A DNA stretch of 61,495 nt, taken from Phycisphaerae bacterium. GTDB lineage: Bacteria; Planctomycetota; Phycisphaerae; Sedimentisphaerales; Anaerohalosphaeraceae. A model generated the notes under the pieces. It worked only from the letters and a program-made list of their open reading frames with translations. It did no database searches and had not been told where the DNA came from. A program made the translations under genes and the position numbers. Shown here in pieces: positions 55,488-61,495 of this stretch (positions are counted from its first letter, which is position 1; every line of letters starts with the position of its first letter). The stretch is taken from NCBI GenBank assembly GCA_014859965.1, contig JACZKQ010000116.1, forward strand, positions 1-61,495, read 5' to 3'.

Positions 55488-56460
55488 CGAGCCAATAAGA
55501 GTCTCAGTTATATCGACAACGTTGAATTGCCAGGAGGGTTTGCGGGAGTGTGTGGAACATCTTATCCAAGAGTTGGATGGACGGAGGTTTCTGGAGATCG
55601 TCATAGTTGATGGTGGATCAAGCGATGGGACATGGGAACTTCTCCTGGAAATGCAACAACAAGAGCCCCGAATCCGCGTGTTTCAGGAAATTGGCGCCAA
55701 TATTTCCCGCGGCCGGAATCTCGCGGTGCAGCATTCTCGGGGGAATGTAATCCTGAGTTTTGACAGTGGCTGCCAGGTGGTTGACGGCTACATGAGGCTG
55801 TTGATTCAGCCATTTATCGATGACCCGGACTGCGGTGTGACTGGAGGCAAGACGGAAGTCGTGGGCATGAATGTTTTTGAGGAATCCGTTGCCTGTCTTC
55901 AGCAAGGGACGCCCAAAGACACTTTCAATCCCTCTTCACGAAGCATTGCGCTTCGAAAATCCGTATTCGAGGCGATCGGAGGATATGACGAATCCGTCTG
56001 TGCTGGTGAGGATACCCATCTAAATCACAAATGGCGTAATGCTGGTGTTAAATATGTACACGTCCCGGAGGCAAGAGTGTTCTGGCGTGTCCGCCCTTCT
56101 CTAGGGTCGCTTTATAAAATGCAGCGACGCAATGCAACGGGCTCGGTCATTTTGCGTAATCCGTGGGGACCAGGCGGTTGGGTTGTGCGATTGAATATCG
56201 TGGCTCTCGCAGTCAGCTTAGCGGGTCTTTTGGGGGGTGTGGTTGGTGTAACTGGCGGCTGGTATGCGGCAGGTGTGGGCGCGGCCGGCTGGATTGGCTA
56301 CGTGTTGTTCCGAACGCTACGACGAAAGCGGTGGAAGTCTTTCATTGACCCCGTGAGACTTGTCTGTGTTATAGCCATCATGCTGGCAATGGATTTGGGA
56401 ACATGGAGCGGAACCATTCACGGCTGGATACAGAGAAGAAGGATGAATAGGGAAAAGTAG
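55465..56460 (+). CDS. Glycosyltransferase family 2 protein
   Basis: 331 aa from the ATG at 55465 (55477 is possible). GT-A fold signatures: VSVISTTLNCQEGL, VDGGSSDGTWE, the DXD-like SFDSGCQ and AGEDTHLNHKW. Two or three C-terminal helices. An upstream in-frame start at 55417 lies inside the polymerase gene and is rejected. Confidence 0.82.
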   Translation: MRVRMAINEPIRVSVISTTLNCQEGLRECVEHLIQELDGRRFLEIVIVDGGSSDGTWELLLEMQQQEPRIRVFQEIGANISRGRNLAVQHSRGNVILSFDSGCQVVDGYMRLLIQPFIDDPDCGVTGGKTEVVGMNVFEESVACLQQGTPKDTFNPSSRSIALRKSVFEAIGGYDESVCAGEDTHLNHKWRNAGVKYVHVPEARVFWRVRPSLGSLYKMQRRNATGSVILRNPWGPGGWVVRLNIVALAVSLAGLLGGVVGVTGGWYAAGVGAAGWIGYVLFRTLRRKRWKSFIDPVRLVCVIAIMLAMDLGTWSGTIHGWIQRRRMNREK

Positions 56461-56493
56461 TATTGTAAAACTGTAACGACAATAGGCCATGCA

Positions 56494-57594
56494 ATGAAAA
56501 TATGCCAGATAAGTACGGTTCATCCGTTGAACGATAATCGTGTGTTTCATAAGGAATGCAAGAGCCTTGCTCGGTCGGGCCATGATGTAACGTTGATAAT
56601 CAAACATGATCGTAATGAAACGATTGATGGCATTAATGTTATTGCTTTGAGAAGCAGGAAAAACAGGCTGTCTCGGATGTTGTTGGGAACATGTGAGGCG
56701 TTACGTCTTGCATTGCGGAACAAGGCAGATGTGTACCATTTTCATGACCCGGAGTTGATACCGGCGTGTATCTTTATGAAACTGTTTGGCAAGAAGGTCA
56801 TTTACGATGTTCATGAGAACACGGCTCATCAGATGCTGAACAAGAACTGGCTGGGCGGCATGTTCAAGAGACGAATGGCGTCTGTGCTGGTAGGTTTTGC
56901 GGAAAAGATCAGCAAAGTATTCTTTGATGTTATAATTGTCGCTAGACCGGATATTGCCGAACACTGGAACTGCCGCAAGGTGCGGGTGGTGCTCAATGCC
57001 GCCGCATTGGAGACCATCGATAACGCCGCCATCGCCGAAATGGCCAAGTCAAAAGCCGCCGTTATTTACGCCGGTGGTTTGACAGATATACGAGGTATCA
57101 AGCAGCTTGTCGAGGCGATGGAGATAGTCGGAGACAGAGCGGAACTCTGGCTTATAGGAGGGTGGCAGGAAAAGAGTTTTGAAACTGAATGCGGCCATCT
57201 GGCGGGCTGGCGGCATGTGAGATATCTCGGTTACATGAGTGTTCAGGATGTCTTTAGTTGCATGAAGAAGTGCGATGTTGGCGTAGTCACCTTCTTGCCG
57301 GCTCCTAATCATTTGACAACGTTACCTAATAAGCCCTTTGAGTATATGGCTTGCGGTTTGCCGGTAATCATGTCTGATTTTGACTACTGGCGTGAGATAT
57401 TTTCCGATTGTGCCCTTTTCGTCGATCCGGGGAGTGCCGAGCAGATCGCCGAAAACATCAACCGTCTTTTGGATGATCCGGAGCTGGCAGGCCGGCTATC
57501 TGCTGGCGGCCGCAAACTGGTCGAGGAAAAGTACTCATGGGAGGCCGAAAGCCGCAAGTTGCTCGCAATCTATGACAGTCTGCAAAGACCGTGA
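56494..57594 (+). CDS. Glycosyltransferase family 4 protein
   Basis: 366 aa GT-B fold. N-terminal KICQISTVHPLNDNRVFHKE, YHFHDPELIP, then the C-terminal nucleotide-sugar motif NKPFEYMACGLPVIM and the final WEAESRKL. Donor sugar unknown. Confidence 0.85.
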   Translation: MKICQISTVHPLNDNRVFHKECKSLARSGHDVTLIIKHDRNETIDGINVIALRSRKNRLSRMLLGTCEALRLALRNKADVYHFHDPELIPACIFMKLFGKKVIYDVHENTAHQMLNKNWLGGMFKRRMASVLVGFAEKISKVFFDVIIVARPDIAEHWNCRKVRVVLNAAALETIDNAAIAEMAKSKAAVIYAGGLTDIRGIKQLVEAMEIVGDRAELWLIGGWQEKSFETECGHLAGWRHVRYLGYMSVQDVFSCMKKCDVGVVTFLPAPNHLTTLPNKPFEYMACGLPVIMSDFDYWREIFSDCALFVDPGSAEQIAENINRLLDDPELAGRLSAGGRKLVEEKYSWEAESRKLLAIYDSLQRP

Positions 57595-57614
57595 TTCTTA
57601 TGTGCTGATCTGAA

Positions 57615-57780
57615 CATGCGTGCCCTCTTCATTCATCAGCAATTTGCGGTTTCTTTGGGCAATACGGCACGCGGTCTTCGTGGTTGCTACCGGCTCGTTC
57701 CGGGTCTCCCTAATCTCACTGCGGCGGCAACGAGGAACGGGACGATATCATGGCGCTCTCATAACGACTGTACTGAAGAA
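57615..57780 (+). pseudogene. Decayed fragment of a glycosyltransferase N-terminus
   Basis: The ATG at 57615 reads MRALFIHQQFAVSLGNTARG, which resembles the opening of GT4 proteins such as the one at 58892 (NILVVHQYFLGKDDAGG). The continuation TRSSWLLPARSGSP appears only after a frame change, and stops follow. No complete gene fits the 213 bp between the two glycosyltransferase genes. Confidence 0.35.
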
Positions 57781-57807
57781 AGAGGCTAACCAATTACTCC
57801 CGAAAAT

Positions 57808-58857
57808 ATGAAAGACAGCCAATTACCGTTTGTAAGCATTCTGGCTCCTTGCCGCAATGAAGTCGAGTATGTTGAGCGAGCAGTTAACTCTATTCTTCAA
57901 AGCGATTACCCTGCGGATCGTATGGAGATCCTTGTTCTTGATGGTATGAGTGATGACGGTACTAGAAACATCGTGGCAAGAATGGCCGAGCAAGATGAGC
58001 GTGTCAGGATGCTGGACAATCCCCAAGAGATAGTCCCGACCGCGATGAACATCGGAATACGGGCGTCACGGGGCGATTACGTTGTTAGGATTGACTGTCA
58101 TACGCTGTTTTCATACGACTATATCTCAAAGTGTATTGAGGTATCGCAAAGAACCTGTGCCGACAATGTTGGAGGTTATTGCATGACATGTGCCGGAGCC
58201 GAGACTGGTGTGGCGCGAGCGATTGCGGCGGCCACCAGTTGCCCCTTCGGCGTTGGGAATTCCGCTTTCAGGCTCACGGGCCCAGAAAAAGAAGTTGACA
58301 CCGTCCCTTTCGGAACATATCGAAAGGAGATTTTTAACAAGGTGGGTCTATACGATGAAAGACTAGTGCGAAATCAGGACATCGAGTTGAATTCAAGAAT
58401 CCGCAGGGCAGGCGGCAGAATCATTATTTCACCCGAGATCAAACTCAGCTATTTTAACCGTGCCAGCTACCGTGGTCTGTGGCAACAGTCGTTCAATAAT
58501 GGCTTGTGGAATCTATATACTGTCTATTTTGTCGGCGGGGGGCTATCCCTGAGGCACTTTGTACCTATGCTGTTTGTGTCGGGATTGCTGTGTCTGATAC
58601 CTTTGGCCCTCTGTTTTCATCCTCTGGCGTGGCTTCTGGCGGCGGACGTTGCGCTCTATGCGTGCGCTGCCGCATTCTCTGCGGCCCAGTGTGCAAGGCG
58701 ACGACCTGTCAACACGCTGCTGGTTATGGTGTCATTCGCGGTACTTCATATTGCTTACGGATTGGGCTCGCTTTGGGCCATGATCACGATCCCTTTCAGA
58801 TTTAGAGGTGAAGCAAAGCGACTACCCGGAAAGGCGTTGACGGATCGCACGGCATAG
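57808..58857 (+). CDS. Glycosyltransferase family 2 protein, ExoA-like
   Basis: 349 aa. GT-A signatures VSILAPCRNEVEYV, LDGMSDDGTRN, the DXD-like RIDCHT and VRNQDIELNSRIRRAG; three C-terminal helices (residues about 240-330). The pattern matches ExoA-type transferases of succinoglycan synthesis. Donor unknown. Confidence 0.83.
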   Translation: MKDSQLPFVSILAPCRNEVEYVERAVNSILQSDYPADRMEILVLDGMSDDGTRNIVARMAEQDERVRMLDNPQEIVPTAMNIGIRASRGDYVVRIDCHTLFSYDYISKCIEVSQRTCADNVGGYCMTCAGAETGVARAIAAATSCPFGVGNSAFRLTGPEKEVDTVPFGTYRKEIFNKVGLYDERLVRNQDIELNSRIRRAGGRIIISPEIKLSYFNRASYRGLWQQSFNNGLWNLYTVYFVGGGLSLRHFVPMLFVSGLLCLIPLALCFHPLAWLLAADVALYACAAAFSAAQCARRRPVNTLLVMVSFAVLHIAYGLGSLWAMITIPFRFRGEAKRLPGKALTDRTA

Positions 58858-58891
58858 AGATCCCTCGCGGTCCAGCAAGAGAAGATTTTCC

Positions 58892-60148
58892 ATGAATATC
58901 CTTGTTGTTCATCAGTATTTTCTCGGTAAGGACGACGCCGGCGGTTCGCGCTGGAACCAGTTTGCCAAATATTGGGCTGAAGCCGGACACCATGTCACCG
59001 TTCTGACGGGCACGGTTCATTACGCTACGGGAAAGAAACAGCCGCAGTATAAGGGCAGGTTTTTGACGCGAGAAAACGAGGGTGACAGTGTCGAGGTCCT
59101 GCGTTGCCACGTCAGTGAAAGCTACAACCGCAGCTTTTTGGGCCGCTTCTGGGCCTATCTCTCGTTCGCATTCAGCAGTATCTGGGCAGGGTTGTTTCAC
59201 GCCGGCAAGTGCGACGTCATCATCTGTACGTCCCCGCCGCTTACGGTGGGATTGACTGGCTGGATTCTCAGCCGCCTGAAGAGAATCCCCATGGTTTTTG
59301 AGGTCCGTGATCTCTGGCCTGAATCGGCAATTGACACCGGGGTGCTTACCAGCAAGTGGATGATCAAGTTGTCATACTGGCTCGAAAAGAAAAGTTACCG
59401 AGCCTCGAATTGGATTAACGTCCTCACGCCCGCATTCGAAGAATCGCTGGTCAAAAAAAAGCATGTGCGCGCGGAGCGCATCAGCATGATTCCCAACGGC
59501 GCCGACCTCGACATTTTCACGCACCACGAGCCACGCACGGATGTCCGCAAGAAGCATGGCCTTGCTGACAAGTTCATTATCACGTATGTCGGAGCGCATG
59601 GCCTGGCGAACCACCTGATCCAGTTGCTCGATAGCGCGCGAATTCTGAGAGATGACACGGATATCGCCTTCATGCTGGTGGGTGATGGCATGGAAAAGGC
59701 CATGCTCAGAAAAACGGCGGTCGATTGGCGGCTTGGCAACGTGATCTTCGTCGATTCCGTGCCCAAGAGCGAGATCGTCGATTATATTCGGGCCAGTGAT
59801 GTCTGCACGGCGGTGCTCAAGAAGGTGGATACGTTTAAGACCGTTTATCCTAACAAGGTCTTTGACTACATGTCGGCGGAGAAAGCTGTCATCATCGGCA
59901 TTGACGGCGTGGCGCGAAATTTGATCGAGGACGCAAATGCAGGACTTTATGTGGAACCAGAGAACAGCAAAGCTTTCGCCGCGGCGGTGCTGAAGCTGAA
60001 AGAGGATCCCAAAGTTTGCCAAACGTATGGAACAAACGGCCTGGCTTTTGTGAAGCGGAACTTCGACCGACGCGTTCTGGCAGACCAATACCTCACGATT
60101 CTTCAGAGTAGGGTTGTGGCGGATAGAACGCAACGAGCAGTTACATAA
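58892..60148 (+). CDS. Glycosyltransferase family 4 protein, WbuB/WcaI-like
   Basis: 418 aa GT-B fold: NILVVHQYFLGKDDAGGSRW, EVRDLWPESA, IPNGADLDIF and PNKVFDYMSAEKAVII. The EVRDLWP and PNGVD-type segments are typical of WbuB, a fucosamine transferase. G+C content rises back to that of the left half. It ends 8 nt inside the convergent wecA-type gene. Confidence 0.84.
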   Translation: MNILVVHQYFLGKDDAGGSRWNQFAKYWAEAGHHVTVLTGTVHYATGKKQPQYKGRFLTRENEGDSVEVLRCHVSESYNRSFLGRFWAYLSFAFSSIWAGLFHAGKCDVIICTSPPLTVGLTGWILSRLKRIPMVFEVRDLWPESAIDTGVLTSKWMIKLSYWLEKKSYRASNWINVLTPAFEESLVKKKHVRAERISMIPNGADLDIFTHHEPRTDVRKKHGLADKFIITYVGAHGLANHLIQLLDSARILRDDTDIAFMLVGDGMEKAMLRKTAVDWRLGNVIFVDSVPKSEIVDYIRASDVCTAVLKKVDTFKTVYPNKVFDYMSAEKAVIIGIDGVARNLIEDANAGLYVEPENSKAFAAAVLKLKEDPKVCQTYGTNGLAFVKRNFDRRVLADQYLTILQSRVVADRTQRAVT

Positions 60149-61334
60149 CTGAATTCATCTCATCGCTCTTCTTCCCCGCGGCAATACTTTTTTTTGGGAT
60201 CGCCCCCCGGACTCCTTCCATCTTCAGGAAGCCCTTCTTCCAGACCACGATGGCTGAGGTCACGAAGACGATTATGTACACGGCCAGCGCGTAGCGGGTT
60301 CTTATTTGGCTCATGATGAGGCCCACCGCCGCGTAGAGGGCTGCCAGGGCGTAGCAGGTCTTCACGGTGGCTCTCAGGCTCAGGCCGCGGTCCATTAGCT
60401 GGTCGTAGAGGTGGCCCCTGTCGGAGACGAAGAGCGGACGCCCGCTGATGAGCCGCCGCACCAAAGCCGTCGCCGTGTCGAGAATCGGCAGCCCGAACAC
60501 CACGATCGACGCCATCCACCACCGCGGCGTCTGCTCGGCAAACAGAATCATCAGCGTCGCCACCACGAACCCCAGCAGCATGCTCCCCGCGTCGCCCATA
60601 AAAATCTTCGCCGGGTGCCGGTTGAACGGCAGAAACCCGAACACCCCCCCGACAATCGCAAGGCACACCACGATCCGCACCGGGTCGCCCCCCACGTCGC
60701 TGAAGCCCCACGTCCCCAGGTGAATCGCCAGCAGCAGCATCGCAACCGTGATCACTCCAGTCACCCCCGCGCACAGGCCGTCGAGCCCGTCCAGCAGATT
60801 CAGCGAATTCGTCGCCCCCAATACGAAAAAGATCACCACCGGCACGCCGAGATAAATTTCCATCCCCGGCGACATTTCCAAATTGAACGGCCCCGCCAAA
60901 TAGTGCATCGCCGGCCGAATCCCCGCCGCCACCAGGACCACCGCCGCGGCCACCTGCCCCAGGATCTTCCGCCCGGGACTGATGTCGAACAGATCGTCGA
61001 CGACCCCCACAAAGCACGCGATCGCCGCACCGCCGAGAATCCCGAGCAGCCACCGAAAAGCCACCGTCAGGTGCATATCCTGAACGATATACAGGCCCGC
61101 AAGAATCCCCACCGTAAATCCCACCAGGATACCGACGCCGCCCAGATACGCGACAGGCTCCTTGTGCGTTTTAACGAGATTGTCAGGCTTGTCCACGATC
61201 CCGAACTTCAGCGCGATCCGCTTGCACAGCGCCGTCGCCGCCAGCGCGCAGACGAACGAAGCCGCCAGCACGGGCCAGAATTGCAGCACCCATGAGATCG
61301 GTCTCTTATCGCCGATGAGGTTATCGAAAATCAT
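60141..61334 (-). CDS. wecA: WecA/TagO-type undecaprenyl-phosphate N-acetylaminosugar phosphotransferase
   Basis: 397 aa with about eleven helices. Motifs: the DD pair in GVVDDLFD, NSLNLLDGLDGL, KIFMGDAGS with the catalytic Asp, and SDRGHLYDQLM with the HxYx. It transfers a sugar-1-phosphate to undecaprenyl phosphate and would start synthesis of the surface glycan. The ATG overlaps the stop of the upstream truncated gene by 4 nt (ATGA), so the two are coupled. Confidence 0.9.
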   Translation of the reverse strand: MIFDNLIGDKRPISWVLQFWPVLAASFVCALAATALCKRIALKFGIVDKPDNLVKTHKEPVAYLGGVGILVGFTVGILAGLYIVQDMHLTVAFRWLLGILGGAAIACFVGVVDDLFDISPGRKILGQVAAAVVLVAAGIRPAMHYLAGPFNLEMSPGMEIYLGVPVVIFFVLGATNSLNLLDGLDGLCAGVTGVITVAMLLLAIHLGTWGFSDVGGDPVRIVVCLAIVGGVFGFLPFNRHPAKIFMGDAGSMLLGFVVATLMILFAEQTPRWWMASIVVFGLPILDTATALVRRLISGRPLFVSDRGHLYDQLMDRGLSLRATVKTCYALAALYAAVGLIMSQIRTRYALAVYIIVFVTSAIVVWKKGFLKMEGVRGAIPKKSIAAGKKSDEMNSVM

Positions 61335-61495
61335 GCAGTTCCGCCTTCTTCATTATGCGGCTCAATCCAGACTTCGCTGTCATAACGAAGCATGGTCAAC
61401 TTGTCTTTAAATCGGCCGAACGCGATATCCGGCTGCCGGCCCATCAACAGTTCGAGTATCCACCGCGGAAAGTCCGCCCCCGCCCTGATCGACAA
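61331..61495 (-). CDS. C-terminal part of an unidentified protein (cut by window edge)
   Basis: The last 54 codons of a minus-strand gene that continues past the window edge, ending in TGA at 61333-61331. The tail reads DFPRWILELLMGRQPDIAFGR and DSEVWIEPHNEEGGTA. I do not recognise the protein. Its stop codon overlaps the wecA start, so it is the preceding gene of the same operon. Confidence 0.6.
   Translation of the reverse strand: MSIRAGADFPRWILELLMGRQPDIAFGRFKDKLTMLRYDSEVWIEPHNEEGGTA

Noticed and set aside
60411..61295. Plus-strand open frame rich in His, Arg and Pro
   Set aside because: Antisense shadow of the wecA-type gene, which has clear family motifs.

Overview
The window looks like a chromosomal segment of a Gram-negative planctomycete, most likely class Phycisphaerae. 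This is inferred from a combination of traits rather than from a marker gene: Tat-exported Gfo/Idh/MocA oxidoreductases, an outer-surface PQQ-type beta-propeller with a WPQFRGP start, a pseudopilin with a C-terminal ADGH motif, several secreted proteins ending in dockerin-like tails (D-x-D/N-G-x-x-D followed by DF..LA..W), and right-handed beta-helix proteins. Genes are mostly G+C-rich. Sigma70-type promoters (TTGACA/TATAAT-like) can be read at several gene starts. No rRNA, tRNA, CRISPR array, integrase or insertion sequence was seen.

Left part (1 to about 31 kb): housekeeping and envelope genes in short operons. These include lipoamide dehydrogenase (lpdA), a PQQ propeller protein, a dockerin-tailed secreted protein, a Tat oxidoreductase, a DUF697 membrane protein, lipB-lipA, two PilX-like prepilin proteins followed by a beta-helix protein, a PpiD-like chaperone with two small membrane proteins, RNase III (rnc), a STAS protein, a two-lobed retropepsin-like protease with a dockerin tail, a pseudopilin, a Tat oxidoreductase plus sugar-isomerase pair, an LTA-synthase-like sulfatase-fold enzyme, prfB with a programmed +1 frameshift, pepA, folE and a two-domain PTPS (QueD-like) protein.

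Right part (about 31.4 to 61.5 kb): a long surface-glycan locus. It opens with a tightly overlapping nucleotide-sugar operon: glucuronokinase-like GHMP kinase, galU-type uridylyltransferase, UDP-uronate 4-epimerase, gmd, an embedded HepT-MntA toxin-antitoxin pair, then a GDP-fucose synthase. A RelB/ParD-like antitoxin with a frameshifted ParE toxin follows. Next come genes for a UDP-diacetamido-uronic acid route (wbpE, wbpB, wbpD, wecB/wbpI), interrupted by a UbiA-type prenyltransferase, a GT-C/DUF2723 membrane protein and a methyltransferase. From about 45 kb the DNA is visibly richer in A+T and carries a DUF4091 secreted protein, a Wzx-type flippase, two dockerin-tailed beta-helix proteins, a pyruvyltransferase, a Wzy/O-antigen-ligase-like protein, four glycosyltransferases and, on the opposite strand, a WecA-type initiating phosphotransferase followed by an edge-truncated gene.

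Taken together, the right half can make activated fucose, uronic acids and di-N-acetylated mannuronic acid, start a chain on undecaprenyl phosphate, extend, pyruvylate, flip and polymerise it, and export dockerin-tailed beta-helix proteins from the same transcription block. That last pairing, together with the PilX/beta-helix cluster and the double-DTGA protease, is the most promising unexplained biology here.
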